DNA from: an uncultured Clostridia bacterium
GTDB taxonomy: Bacteria > Bacillota > Clostridia > Peptostreptococcales > Anaerovoracaceae
Length of the DNA stretch: 64,000 nucleotides
NCBI GenBank assembly: GCA_937900415.1
Contig: CALCEY010000015.1
Span: 62,001-126,000, forward strand
Direction of reading: 5' to 3'
Position numbers and translations under genes: made by a program. The notes under the pieces were generated by a model. That model saw only the letters and a list, made by a program, of their open reading frames with translations. It had not been told where the DNA came from and searched no databases. Positions 22,825 through 31,484 of this stretch are shown in pieces. The stretch's first letter is position 1. Every line of letters starts with the position of its first letter.

Positions 22825-22889
22825 AAAACAGAGCTTGTTATGCGTAAGGCGCGGAAATTTTCTCTATCTTTTGCATGAAGCTCTGTTTT
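22825..22889. terminator. Intrinsic terminator with a long loop
   Basis: A 12-bp stem, AAAACAGAGCTT (22825-22836) with AAGCTCTGTTTT (22878-22889), is followed by CATTTTTTT. A-rich and T-rich flanks would allow it to work for the convergent AlaX gene too. Confidence 0.75.
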
Positions 22890-22954
22890 CATTTTTTTGT
22901 ATTCCGGCGATATTGCCGTGATACTGCCGTAATGCTATCGTTATGTTTTTGCTG

Positions 22955-24187
22955 TTAACGCAGATGCTTTTCGAGCAGGTCTATGAACGTCGGTATGTAC
23001 TCCTCCTTGCTGAAAATGGCCCTTGCGAGAGTCTTGTTTCCGCCGCCCTTTCCGCCGTATATGGAAGCGTTTTCTTTGACCAGTCTGCCGCAGTCTACCA
23101 GGGATTTTTCGCTGGAGCACAGAAAAACGGTTTTGGTAGGCTCGTGTGTCAGGAAAAGGATTTTCGGAATTTCGCTGCTGACTTCGCGTGCGATAGAAGA
23201 AATATCGTCATTGGAAAGGAGCCTGTAGCTTCTTGATACAGGCGTTTGAGAAGCCGCCATGCTTTTTTTCAGATCCTGCGCCTCCCTTCTTATTATTTCT
23301 TTTTTCAGAAAATGAAGAGCTGTACGAGCCTCGCGGTTTTTTTCCTGCTGAGCCTTGTATTTGCTCATTAAGTCGCCGGAACCTGCGGAAAGGCTGTTTT
23401 CCAGCTGCGTTAATACATCGAACTGTTCTCTGTATTTTTTCAGGGCTCGCTGTCCCGCTTCAAAATATATGCGGAACATACCCTTGTTGCTTTCAACCTT
23501 GTATATTTTAAGCAAACCTACCTGACCGGCGGTAGATGGGTGCGTGCCGCAGCATGCTACGCAGTCGGAAGGATTATCTATTGAGCCGACGCATACTATG
23601 GTGATGTCGCTTTCGAGAGACAGGGCTTTTCTCAAAGGGAGGCTTTCGGCATCTTTTTTATCGTTGTAGTGACGCGAAATTACCGGAAGATTTTGCCATA
23701 TTACTTTGTTGGCTTCAAGCTCTGCAAGCATGGCCATATCCCATGTGATTCTGTCAAACTCAGGCCTTTCCTCAAGACTGATGTCTATCGTCATATACTG
23801 GTCACCCATATGGAAACCTCTGTTAACCCCACCGAATTCGCGGTGAAAGATTCCGCTTAGGATATGCTCGCCGCAATGGCGTTGCATATTGTCAAAGCGC
23901 CGCGGCCAGTCGAGCAGAAGTTTTACATGTTTTCCTGCTTCAAGCTGAGAAATATCGCAGGAGGATATATCAAGCTGATGATAAATATCGCCATCAGCCT
24001 CGTAGACGTCTAAGACCGCAAGTCCGTCTATAGTGCCGCTGTCGCAGCTCTGGCCGCCGCCTGTCGGGAAAAAAATGGTTCTGTCTAAGGTTATCATTGT
24101 TTTGCCGTTAAATTCAGTAACAGATGTTATTACGGCCTCTGCCTCTTTCAGATATACATCCTCTTTAAAAAGTCGTCTTGTCTTCAC
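22955..24187 (-). CDS. Alanyl-tRNA editing protein, AlaX-L type
   Basis: Hydrolyses mischarged Ser- or Gly-tRNA(Ala) in trans. The 410-residue protein contains the AlaRS editing domain with its zinc ligands HCGEH (in QRHCGEHILSGIF) and CCGTH (in DCVACCGTHPSTAG), and a C-terminal DHHA1 domain (IYGGKGGGNKTLARAIFSKEEY). It lacks the AlaRS catalytic and tRNA-recognition domains, so it is a free-standing editor. The N-terminal TIFFPTGGGQSCDSG motif matches the family. It is divergent from the amidase gene. Confidence 0.88.
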   Translation of the reverse strand: MKTRRLFKEDVYLKEAEAVITSVTEFNGKTMITLDRTIFFPTGGGQSCDSGTIDGLAVLDVYEADGDIYHQLDISSCDISQLEAGKHVKLLLDWPRRFDNMQRHCGEHILSGIFHREFGGVNRGFHMGDQYMTIDISLEERPEFDRITWDMAMLAELEANKVIWQNLPVISRHYNDKKDAESLPLRKALSLESDITIVCVGSIDNPSDCVACCGTHPSTAGQVGLLKIYKVESNKGMFRIYFEAGQRALKKYREQFDVLTQLENSLSAGSGDLMSKYKAQQEKNREARTALHFLKKEIIRREAQDLKKSMAASQTPVSRSYRLLSNDDISSIAREVSSEIPKILFLTHEPTKTVFLCSSEKSLVDCGRLVKENASIYGGKGGGNKTLARAIFSKEEYIPTFIDLLEKHLR

Positions 24188-24321
24188 TTTAAAATTCTCC
24201 TTCTCAGATATGTATAGAGTATATCATAAAAGTTAAAAGGTAGCAAAACATGGGTTGAGCCGGTACTTGCATATTATATCCGCCGAGAAGCATACATATA
24301 TTTATATTCCGGAGGTGAATT

Positions 24322-25161
24322 ATGAAGCTTAATATTAAAGAAATCGTTGCGGCGGCAGCGGTGTTTGCATGCAGCTTGATTTTCTGCTGTGCGGTTCTTT
24401 GCAGCAGCCTTGTTTACGGAGAAGAGGGAGAAGATAGTACGGATAAAAAGAAGGAGACCCTCAAGGCCGCAGCCGGAAGCGCAAAAGGGCGGCCTGTGAT
24501 AGTGATAGACCCGGGACACGGAGGAATGGACGGCGGGGCTTCTGCTTCCGACGGAACACTTGAAAAGGATATAAACTTACAGATAGCGCTCAGGCTCAAG
24601 GAGCTGGCGGAGGAATATCCTGTAGATATAATAATGACCAGAGAAAGCGACATAAGTCTTCATTCTGACGAGGAGGCAAGCATAAGAAATAAAAAACGCC
24701 AGGATCTGCTTAAAAGAAAAGAAATCATAGACAGGGCGCAAGGGACTCTTGCCGTTTCAATACATTTGAACAGCTTTCCGGAAGACGGTTCCGTATATGG
24801 CGCGCAGGTTTTTTATCCGGATGACGATGTAAAAAGAACAGATGGAAGAACAGAAGAACAGACTTCACGAGCTTATGCCGAAAGTATACAAAAGTCCATC
24901 GAAATGAAGCTTCCTGACGGGCGTGAAAGAAGCGTTATGACTAAGGACGATTTTCTCATATTTGATAATCCGACCTGCCCGACTGTTTTAGTGGAGTGTG
25001 GATTTTTGTCGAATAAAGCGGAAAGCGAAAAGCTAAAAACTACCGAATATCAAGAGGAAATGGCATATGCCGTCTGGGAGGGGATAAATGAGGTTTTAGG
25101 CCTGGAAAAAGAACAAAAATCAGAAATAATAGACAGTGCGAACAGAAGGGGGAAAGAGTAG
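24322..25161 (+). CDS. N-acetylmuramoyl-L-alanine amidase, CwlD-like (Amidase_3)
   Basis: Cleaves the amide bond between muramic acid and the stem peptide. The 279-residue protein has an N-terminal signal or anchor (about residues 7-30), then the zinc amidase domain: VIVIDPGHGGMDGG (first ligand His and Glu region), VSIHLNSF (second His) and VLVECGFLSNKAE. Size and layout fit CwlD, the germination-specific amidase of spore formers, but other secreted Amidase_3 enzymes look alike. It is followed by a region with DnaA boxes. Confidence 0.82.
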   Translation: MKLNIKEIVAAAAVFACSLIFCCAVLCSSLVYGEEGEDSTDKKKETLKAAAGSAKGRPVIVIDPGHGGMDGGASASDGTLEKDINLQIALRLKELAEEYPVDIIMTRESDISLHSDEEASIRNKKRQDLLKRKEIIDRAQGTLAVSIHLNSFPEDGSVYGAQVFYPDDDVKRTDGRTEEQTSRAYAESIQKSIEMKLPDGRERSVMTKDDFLIFDNPTCPTVLVECGFLSNKAESEKLKTTEYQEEMAYAVWEGINEVLGLEKEQKSEIIDSANRRGKE

Positions 25162-25179
25162 AAAAACTTTCAAAAAATC

Positions 25180-25312
25180 TGTGGATAACTTACTCTTGAC
25201 AAATTGTGAATCACCATGAATATATTGAAAAATACAGCTTTTAATGGGTAAGAGTTATCCACAGGCATAAGTGGATATAATTGTATACGATTTTGCACGA
25301 GCCTGTGGATAA
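25180..25312. promoter_or_regulatory. Cluster of three perfect DnaA boxes
   Basis: The consensus 9-mer TTATCCACA occurs at 25180-25188 (minus), 25255-25263 (plus) and 25304-25312 (minus). A weaker relative (AGTGGATAT) is at 25270-25278. The region is AT-rich. There is no dnaA or dnaN gene, so it is not a normal oriC; a DnaA-titration or DnaA-regulated promoter site is more likely. Confidence 0.75.
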
Positions 25313-25381
25313 AAGCGCAAAGCATTGAAATTTAAAGGAAGCAATGATGTTGAAAAGTGTTTGTTCGTATGAGAACAACAG

Positions 25382-25409
25382 TTGACATAAAACGACAAAA
25401 TGTTACAAT
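25382..25409 (+). promoter_or_regulatory. Promoter of the DUF4282 gene
   Basis: TTGACA (25382-25387), a 16-bp spacer and TACAAT (25404-25409), with an extended TG. It lies just downstream of the DnaA boxes and 41 bases before the ATG. Confidence 0.7.
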
Positions 25410-25449
25410 AAAAAACACAGGATAAATTCTATACGAGGGGAGATTAAAG

Positions 25450-26109
25450 ATGATGTATCCATATAATTACAGCTATGAATATTACTATACAGGAAGGCTG
25501 ACTTTTATGGTGGTGGCCATATTAGCAGCTGTAATCTTGAGCGTAGTACTTTATTTCACTTTTTTAAGAAAGAAGAACGAGGGAAAGTATAAGGGCTTTA
25601 CGGAAAAGATATACAATTTTTTTAATTTTAATAAATTTTATGTGGAAGAAATATTGAAGCTGGTATACATAGTTTCAGCAGCAGTTCTCACGGTAGTCAG
25701 TCTTGTGAGCCTTTTTTCGCCGGCCTTTTTCATCGGCCTTATAACTCTGATTCTCGGAAACGTTGCGCTAAGGATAGCGTATGAGCTGATAATGATGTTT
25801 ATAATAATTTGCAGAAAAACTGTTTCCGTAGATAAAAAGCTGGATAAAATCGCAGCGGCATGCGGCAATGACAAAGGCTGCGAGGCGGACGAAGAGTGCA
25901 AAGCTTCCGGTAAGGCCGCTTATGAAACCTGCAGGGACGAAGAACAACCGTCTGAAGGTACATGCGGCGAAGCCGTTTATGAAGAGAAATTCAGCGAAGC
26001 TGAGACCGCCGAAGGGGTTTTGGAGGAAGCTGCGAAAGAAGCTGATGACGAAACCGACGAGGCCGGAAGCGATAAAGAAATAAGCGGAATAAAGTCTTCT
26101 GACAGATAA
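25450..26109 (+). CDS. DUF4282 membrane protein with an acidic tail
   Basis: A 219-residue membrane protein of unknown function. One helix lies near the N-terminus (TFMVVAILAAVILSVVLYFTFL). A two-helix domain follows around residues 55-130 (NFNKFYVEEILKLVYIVSAAVLTVV...GLITLILGNVALRIAYELIMMFIIICRKTV), which has the shape of DUF4282. The last 80 residues are rich in Glu, Asp and Ala, with several Cys, and are probably disordered. The strong ribosome site GAGGGGAG precedes the ATG. Confidence 0.7.
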   Translation: MMYPYNYSYEYYYTGRLTFMVVAILAAVILSVVLYFTFLRKKNEGKYKGFTEKIYNFFNFNKFYVEEILKLVYIVSAAVLTVVSLVSLFSPAFFIGLITLILGNVALRIAYELIMMFIIICRKTVSVDKKLDKIAAACGNDKGCEADEECKASGKAAYETCRDEEQPSEGTCGEAVYEEKFSEAETAEGVLEEAAKEADDETDEAGSDKEISGIKSSDR

Positions 26110-26143
26110 TCGGACAGGTAAAAAGGAAAACACTGAGTATTGT

Positions 26144-26187
26144 AAAAGACGTCTCTGAAGCCAACTTGCTGCTTTGAGGCGTCTTTT
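26144..26187 (+). terminator. Intrinsic terminator after the DUF4282 gene
   Basis: AAAAGACGTC (26144-26153) pairs with GGCGTCTTTT (26178-26187), with one mismatch and a 24-base loop, and ends in T residues. Confidence 0.7.
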
Positions 26188-26325
26188 GTTGTAATCAAAC
26201 TGCCGCCCGTATATCGGGGAATGGTTTATGAATGTATGATCATCTTGCTTCACATAAGAAAAGATGGTAAGGTGTGTATAAAGAAGTAGGCGTAAATATA
26301 TATTCTATCACAGGAGAATAAGAGT

Positions 26326-26868
26326 ATGTCCACAAGAGACAGATATTTTAATTCGCTTGAAGAAATTTATTTAGAGAATTACAAGCTTGTAAATGTGTTT
26401 ATCAGAGATTATTACAGCGATGAAGAGATGGTAAGAGAAATATCAGCTGTTGTTTGGCTTAAAGTAGCAGAGAAATCGGAAATGTATATTAAAATGAGTG
26501 AATATCAGATACAAAACTATCTTCGTGTTGTTGTAAGAACTGTAATTGTAGATCAGATACGAAATGAAAATGCTGCAAGGGAGTTGTACGACAAGCTTAA
26601 GCTTCTCACAAAAGAAAATGTTGAAAGCCATTTTTCAGAGGAACTTACAGATAAAGAAAAAAGCTTCTACTATAGAGAGGCATTAAAGATTTTATCTTAT
26701 GAAGAAAAGCTGCTTTTGTATATGAGATTTAAGGAAAAACAAAGTTTTGAAGAATTAAGCAAAGTTTTTGAAACTTCTCAAAGCACTTTAAGAATGAGGC
26801 AATCGAGAATAATCGGTAAGTTAAGAAAAGCTATTATAAGTTTGAAAAAGGAAAACGGAGACATATAA
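26326..26868 (+). CDS. ECF-type sigma-70 family RNA polymerase sigma factor
   Basis: A 180-residue alternative sigma factor. Region 2 is visible as LEEIYLENYKLVNVFIRDYYSDEEMVREISAVVWLKVAEK with VVRTVIVDQIRNENAARE. Region 4 is LSYEEKLLLYMRFKEKQSFEELSKVFETSQSTLRMRQSRIIGKLRKAI, a clear HTH. The region 4 pattern fits ECF sigma factors paired with membrane anti-sigma proteins, and a broken gene of that kind follows 2 bases later. Base composition is more AT-rich than the core genes, as expected for accessory DNA. Confidence 0.85.
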   Translation: MSTRDRYFNSLEEIYLENYKLVNVFIRDYYSDEEMVREISAVVWLKVAEKSEMYIKMSEYQIQNYLRVVVRTVIVDQIRNENAARELYDKLKLLTKENVESHFSEELTDKEKSFYYREALKILSYEEKLLLYMRFKEKQSFEELSKVFETSQSTLRMRQSRIIGKLRKAIISLKKENGDI

Positions 26869-26870
26869 TT

Positions 26871-27432
26871 ATGAATGAAAGAGGAAAAAAAGACAGATTG
26901 AGTGAAACATTGTTTACTGAAAATGAACTTGAAGCGATTGCGGAAGTAGCTGAAGAAAGCATACGAGCAGAAATGGATAACTATAAAAAGAGCCTTGAGG
27001 AATTGCCGTCCTCGCTTTCGGATATGCCGGACGAAAATATTCTGAGTATTTTGAGAAGCAGAGATGAAAGTCGAACAAAAACAAAGAGAAGACAAAAACT
27101 TAGAAGGATTACTCATGTGGCGGCAGGGTAGCAGTAGTGGTTATCGTTACAGATACGATAGGCATTGGAATATCGGAAGCCTTTCGCATTAAAGTTTTCA
27201 GCATTTTTTAAAATGATGATGCAGGTTCAGTTACCATTGAAAATGAGAAAGATTTGATTTTGGACTGGTCGATATGGGCTTTTACAAAAGATATATGTTT
27301 ACAGATACGCTTTATGACATAAGCAGTGTAATATGTCAGATAGATGAAGCTTTAATTGCATTAGATAATTTTAACTATATTAACGAGGAAGAAATACTTA
27401 AATTTGCTGAGAACATGAAATGTATATCTTAG
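26871..27432 (+). pseudogene. Disrupted anti-sigma-like membrane protein gene (DUF4367-like)
   Basis: The intact 5' part (26871-27131) encodes 86 residues: an acidic cytoplasmic segment ending RRQKLRRITHVAAG. A frame change there brings in the missing membrane helix, VAVVVIVTDTIGIGISEAF, which then meets an in-frame stop near 27210 (SIF*NDDAGSVTIENEKDLILDW). A second shift near 27260 leads to the C-terminal block LYDISSVICQIDEALIALDNFNYINEEEILKFAENMKCIS, the usual DUF4367 ending. So at least two frameshifts and one stop have broken the gene. Its position right after the sigma factor points to a former anti-sigma factor. Confidence 0.75.
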
Positions 27433-27466
27433 AAAATTTTTTAAAAAAACAGAAAAAAGATGTTAC

Positions 27467-27515
27467 AAAACCTTCTTTTCCCGTATAAGTAAGTAAAAGG
27501 TGAAAGAAGGTTTTT
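27467..27515 (+). terminator. Intrinsic terminator after the anti-sigma pseudogene
   Basis: AAAACCTTCTTT (27467-27478) pairs with AAAGAAGGTTTT (27503-27514), followed by T. The 200 bases after it hold only short remnants, such as a ribosome site with a 7-codon frame at 27580. Confidence 0.8.
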
Positions 27516-27732
27516 AATATTTTGAAAGGAAGTCCTGATATGCGAAAAAGTATAATTATGGAGAAAGGAGGAAAATCAATGAATAAAAAATTTATTTATT
27601 AAAGATGTCGTTGTCGCTAATAATTTTATGCTGCTGAATTTTGAATCTAATTCAATTTGTACTGAAAAAGAATGTAAAGGGTTACTGCTTAAAAGAAATA
27701 GTTAAAACATTTATATGAAAAGGAGGAAAAAA

Positions 27733-28589
27733 ATGAAAATTAGAAAAATATTAAGGATTTTTGTTGCAGTAATATTAGTAATGACATTTAATCTTTTACA
27801 GGTATCAGCTTTAAGTATAAATCTTGACCAAAGAAATTCGATTTTAAAAAACAGTGAAGCGGAAAAGATAGAACAACATGTTGAGGCTTTATTAAATGGT
27901 AAAATAAAATTTGTAAATGAGGATCCGACAACTACATTAAATATTGATTTTAATACAATTGAAACGATAGATAATAATAATGATGAGATGGTTGCTTTAA
28001 ATACTGTGTTATCAAATAAAGAGGTGACAGAAAGAACACAGTTTATGGAAAAAGAAGTTTTGAAAGACGTTATAGAGTTGGATTCCGAAAAAAAGCGTAT
28101 TTAGCAACAATAATAGTAAGGGACAAGTACAGGACTACAAGGGCTGCAGTTAATAATAGGTCTGATACAGATATAAATTGTGATGTGCAGGTCGCTTTGT
28201 CTGTTAAATACGAAAAAATAAATTTATCTGCTGCACAAGATGGAATAAAAGTTATAAGTGTAACGGGCAAATATAGTAAAAGATTTGACCCACAGATGAC
28301 ATGTAGTAAATTTGAAATAAAAAATTCAACTTATGGTCGATTTTATACAGATTTAGGTAAGTATACAAGAGTGATACTTCCAACTAATCCAGAAGTAGTA
28401 AAGCGAACCGTGTCATCACCAACGCTTGGAAAGGATTATACGATTTATACAAATCAGAAAGATTATGTTGCAATTGATCCAGGCTTCTCAGGCGCTAGGA
28501 TGTATTATACTGCTAAAAGAACAACTTCGAGCTATACTTCAGATAGTTGGGTAGGTATAAATTTTGGCAGAATGACTTTTGGAGGATGA
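27733..28589 (+). pseudogene. Secreted protein gene with a -1 frame break at A_AAA_AAG
   Basis: The start at 27733 follows AAAGGAGG and encodes a signal peptide (MKIRKILRIFVAVILVMTFNLLQVSALS). The first frame stops at 28104. The -1 frame continues without interruption from the A7 run at 28088-28094 (KKAYLATIIVRDKYRTTRAAVNN...) to 28589, ending GINFGRMTFGG. Joined, the product would have about 285 residues, with an extracellular domain I do not recognise. The break falls on A_AAA_AAG in the phase needed for -1 ribosomal slippage. A lost A in the run, real or a sequencing error, is the simpler explanation in this decaying region. Confidence 0.6.
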
Positions 28590-28590
28590 T

Positions 28591-28959
28591 ATGCGAAAAA
28601 TAATGTTGGTTCTAAAACTTCTTCTGGCATATGTTGCTGTAACGGCGGTTCAATATATCAGAACAGAAGATTTAGAAAAATATATGGACTCAAATAAAAG
28701 CCTTATCGTTAATATAATCATATTGCTTTCAGTGGGATTGATAATGGGGTGGCTGATAAGGGAAACGAAATCTAATCAGGAATGGAAAAACGATGTAATT
28801 ATTATTTTGACGACTTGCTTATTAGCTTTTGGGATACCACTGTTATATTGGTCGTACATGATTTTTCTTCCTGATGGCTGTCTTAAAGCATCAAATTATT
28901 TTATAATATTTATGGGAATTTATATTGTGAATATGATTCCTCATAAAAAGATGAAATAA
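28591..28959 (+). CDS. Small membrane protein of unknown function
   Basis: A 122-residue protein with about four hydrophobic segments: near residues 4-20, 36-52, 72-90 and 98-115. The start at 28591 (MRKIMLVLKLLLAY) has GGAGG at 28581 inside the end of the preceding gene, so the two appear translationally coupled. An in-frame TTG at 28579 is less likely. No family is recognised. Its coupling to the secreted protein suggests a shared accessory function. Confidence 0.65.
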   Translation: MRKIMLVLKLLLAYVAVTAVQYIRTEDLEKYMDSNKSLIVNIIILLSVGLIMGWLIRETKSNQEWKNDVIIILTTCLLAFGIPLLYWSYMIFLPDGCLKASNYFIIFMGIYIVNMIPHKKMK

Positions 28960-29052
28960 TGCGATTAAAAAGAAAGCACGTGTCATATGTTGGGAAGAAA
29001 TACGTAAACCTGCATAATCTCATTACTTTACGTACGGAAAGATGGTTTTGCC

Positions 29053-29199
29053 ATGAACAAAGTGAAGGGATTTTTTAAATCACCGTTAAAGAGTTCGCGT
29101 TTCTCCTTCTTTGTCACGATGCTTCCGGTGTTTACAGCCCTTATGATTATCCGGGGAAAGAACAAAATAATAAGTTTTTTTCAATTAAAACGAAGATGA
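29053..29199 (+). CDS. Possible 48-residue small protein or gene remnant
   Basis: The frame encodes MNKVKGFFKSPLKSSRFSFF followed by a short hydrophobic stretch (VTMLPVFTALMII) and a basic tail. The upstream GGAAAG is only a weak ribosome site. It may be a remnant of a larger gene. The rest of 28960-29220 shows nothing else. Confidence 0.3.
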   Translation: MNKVKGFFKSPLKSSRFSFFVTMLPVFTALMIIRGKNKIISFFQLKRR

Positions 29200-29224
29200 T
29201 AAATTTTATATAAATTATGATTTT

Positions 29225-29259
29225 AAAGAGCCTCTATATAAAATATAGAGGCTCTTTTT
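29225..29259. terminator. Strong bidirectional terminator
   Basis: A 15-bp perfect stem, AAAGAGCCTCTATAT (29225-29239) with ATATAGAGGCTCTTT (29243-29257), has a 3-base loop and T-rich 3' end. It closes the accessory patch on the plus strand and can also act on the minus strand. Confidence 0.9.
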
Positions 29260-29366
29260 AAATCCGAAAGACATTCGTTTTGTCATGAAGCAGCCGCAGA
29301 ATTACCGCAAAGCCGCCATGAAGCCGCAGCGAAACTATCGCAAATTTGCCGCAGGTATAGCACACT

Positions 29367-29831
29367 TTATTCTTTTGAAATGACTAACTTTTCAAAAGCC
29401 TTTTTTGCCTTTTCTTCTCCGGCAAGGCTTGCCAGGATAACTCCGGTATTTGAATCGTCAACCCACAGAATGAAGTTGTCTTCAGTTCCTGCTTCCCCCT
29501 CGAATTCGTACATGTAATAAGGATTTCCGTCTTTTTTCGATTCCTCCAGGACAGTCATGCCTTGCTGTCCTTTAATTTTCACATATTGGTTGTAGGTTTC
29601 TTCGGTTATGAATATGCACTGCAATATGTTCTCATCATCCTCCGTTACGGAAAACTGCCCGTCCTTTTGAGACAGTGACAAGCCTGAGGAAGTATCCAAT
29701 GCTACTTTGATTTTATCCCCTGTTTCCACATCGAATGTATAAGATTTGTTTGTTGAAAAGTTGCAAGCGGTCAGCAGTATAATCGCCAGCGCTAAAGCGC
29801 AGCATAACACAGTTGATTTTTTGGGTTTCAT
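29367..29831 (-). CDS. Putative lipoprotein
   Basis: A 154-residue exported protein starting MKPKKSTVLCCALALAIILLTACN, with lipobox LTAC. The mature part contains TFDVETGDKIKVALDTSSGLSLSQKDGQFSVTEDDENILQCIFITEETYNQY and a C-terminal EEKAKKAFEKLVISKE. No family is recognised. The start at 29831 follows AAAGGAGG; a longer frame to 29906 lacks such a site. It lies 52 bases after the 441-residue gene upstream on the same strand and is probably cotranscribed with it. Confidence 0.75.
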   Translation of the reverse strand: MKPKKSTVLCCALALAIILLTACNFSTNKSYTFDVETGDKIKVALDTSSGLSLSQKDGQFSVTEDDENILQCIFITEETYNQYVKIKGQQGMTVLEESKKDGNPYYMYEFEGEAGTEDNFILWVDDSNTGVILASLAGEEKAKKAFEKLVISKE

Positions 29832-29883
29832 AAATAAGCCTCCTTTGAACAGATAAAGTCCTAAGATGATATCGGTTTTCTCG

Positions 29884-31209
29884 TTAATCTTCGGGATTTC
29901 TTGCAATTACGTCCACGAAATCCTCAAAATCCTCAAAGCCGCTGTTGATAAAATCAAAGAGCACAGGCTCCTTGAATTCGTATTTCGATACGGGAACTAC
30001 GCAATCGGCCATATATGATTTTTGAAGGTCTTTCTCCAGCTCCTTTATGCCGTCGAGGCTGTAAGAGGCAAGAATCAGCTGGCTGTTGTCATCTGCGACG
30101 TAATAGATGCCAAGAACGTCGTCGTTAAGCATAAAGACAGGTTTTTTTACGTGGTCGTTGTGCGGCGAAAAAATCATGAACAATCGTCCGTTATCATGTT
30201 CGGTAATCATGGCTCTCTCTGTGAGCGATGTCGTTTCCTGAGTGAATTCAGGAGAATAAGGTATGATATCAGTGACAGTTATATATTCGCTTCTGCGCGT
30301 CATCATCGAGGCTTCTGCCGGGGAAAGTCTGAATACAGAAACCTTTTCATACTTCACTACTCTGAGGTGTTCCAGCGAAACTTGAGTTATGATTAAAAAG
30401 TATTTGCCGTCGTATTCGATTAAGGATTCGCACATATAGGCTTTGACAGTTTCAAAGGTGCTGAAACTGCCGTCCTCGTCAGTTTGACGGTAATTGGTGT
30501 TGGCGCCGCTGACAGCGTCATTGTAATCTTCTATAACGTTTTTTAAAAGAGAAGCCGCCCGGTGCTCCGGAGAGAGATTGGTTCTGACGTAGCCTTTTGT
30601 GAGAAATTTAGCTGCTTTGAAATCTTTGGCAAAGCAGCGCATCAAAAAGTATGTTATAACCTGATAAGGAGAATCCAGCACAGGGCATTGCTTGCACATG
30701 AGTGCGTATTTTTCAGAATCCGAAAGCACAGCTGCCGGAGAAAGCATAAAGCTGTAGTCATCATACGGAGCCGGAAGCGGTATATCGTTTCTGTTGTTGA
30801 AATCAACGTAGCTTTGGAGAATGTGACGGGCTTCTTTTTCCGTTATTGAAACATGCTGGCCGCCGAGTCCGCCCGCCAATTCGTTTTCTGTCTTGATGAC
30901 TTTTTGATAATCCTCCGGAGAATCGCCTCCGAGTAGGGATGAATAAGATTCAAAGCCCTCTTCTTCTGCGTCAAAATAGAAGAACTGATATAAATCGGTC
31001 ATCTGAGAATTCTCCGGAAGCCTCCAGTGTACTGTCATGCTTACCACACCCATGAGGCGAGTATCCGTAACGGCAGCGCCTGCAAATTCCTTTATGCTGT
31101 CGGAAGCCGTTTCTCCGAGACCGCCTTTTATTAAGCTGAAGTTATTTATATTGTTTGATGACAAATTCGATACCTCACAAAATTTTATATCTGACGAGAG
31201 GACGGTCAA
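29884..31209 (-). CDS. Conserved-looking protein of unknown function, 441 residues
   Basis: A soluble, acidic protein with no signal peptide and no motif I recognise. It contains repeated short runs of charged residues and ends GFEDFEDFVDVIARNPED. It begins with TTG at 31209, preceded by AAGGGGG at a good distance; no better ATG gives the full N-terminus. It is followed by the lipoprotein gene, and is divergent from the SAM riboswitch and metK. Codon use looks like the core genes, so I take it as a real gene, but give no function. Confidence 0.65.
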   Translation of the reverse strand: MTVLSSDIKFCEVSNLSSNNINNFSLIKGGLGETASDSIKEFAGAAVTDTRLMGVVSMTVHWRLPENSQMTDLYQFFYFDAEEEGFESYSSLLGGDSPEDYQKVIKTENELAGGLGGQHVSITEKEARHILQSYVDFNNRNDIPLPAPYDDYSFMLSPAAVLSDSEKYALMCKQCPVLDSPYQVITYFLMRCFAKDFKAAKFLTKGYVRTNLSPEHRAASLLKNVIEDYNDAVSGANTNYRQTDEDGSFSTFETVKAYMCESLIEYDGKYFLIITQVSLEHLRVVKYEKVSVFRLSPAEASMMTRRSEYITVTDIIPYSPEFTQETTSLTERAMITEHDNGRLFMIFSPHNDHVKKPVFMLNDDVLGIYYVADDNSQLILASYSLDGIKELEKDLQKSYMADCVVPVSKYEFKEPVLFDFINSGFEDFEDFVDVIARNPED

Positions 31210-31290
31210 AAGACCCCCTTGCGCTCTATAAACATTAAGATAAGTATACCTTATTTCACAGAAAAAACAACAAATTATTGTTATCTTTGG

Positions 31291-31317
31291 TTGACTTTGA
31301 CGGTAAAAGGGTATAAT
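31291..31317 (+). promoter_or_regulatory. Promoter of the metK leader
   Basis: TATAAT at 31312-31317, with TTGACT at 31291-31296 (15-bp spacer, short) as the best -35. The riboswitch begins 40 bases downstream. Confidence 0.55.
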
Positions 31318-31356
31318 ATCATTAAGGAAGAAAAGTTTTCACAAAAATAAGACAAT

Positions 31357-31466
31357 CCTTATTAAGAGTGGCTGAGGGAATAGGCCCGAAGACGCCCGGC
31401 AACCTAGGTGCTGAGAAGCATAAAAGGTGCTAAATCCTACAGAATCAAAAGTTCTGAAAGATGAGG
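31357..31466 (+). promoter_or_regulatory. SAM-I (S-box) riboswitch
   Basis: The S-box core is easy to recognise: GAGTGGCTGAGGGAATAGGC, then CGAAGACGCCCGGCAACC, GGTGCTAAATCCTACAGAA and GATGAGGAAG. The closing stem pairs CCTTAT (31357-31362) with ATGAGG (31461-31466). With the terminator that follows, it should switch metK off when S-adenosylmethionine is plentiful. Confidence 0.95.
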
Positions 31467-31484
31467 AAGAAATACTGCGGATTT

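Noticed and set aside
25162..25449. Chromosomal origin of replication
   Set aside because: Three DnaA boxes are present, but there is no dnaA, dnaN or clear DNA-unwinding element with DnaA-trio, and flanking genes are not those of oriC.
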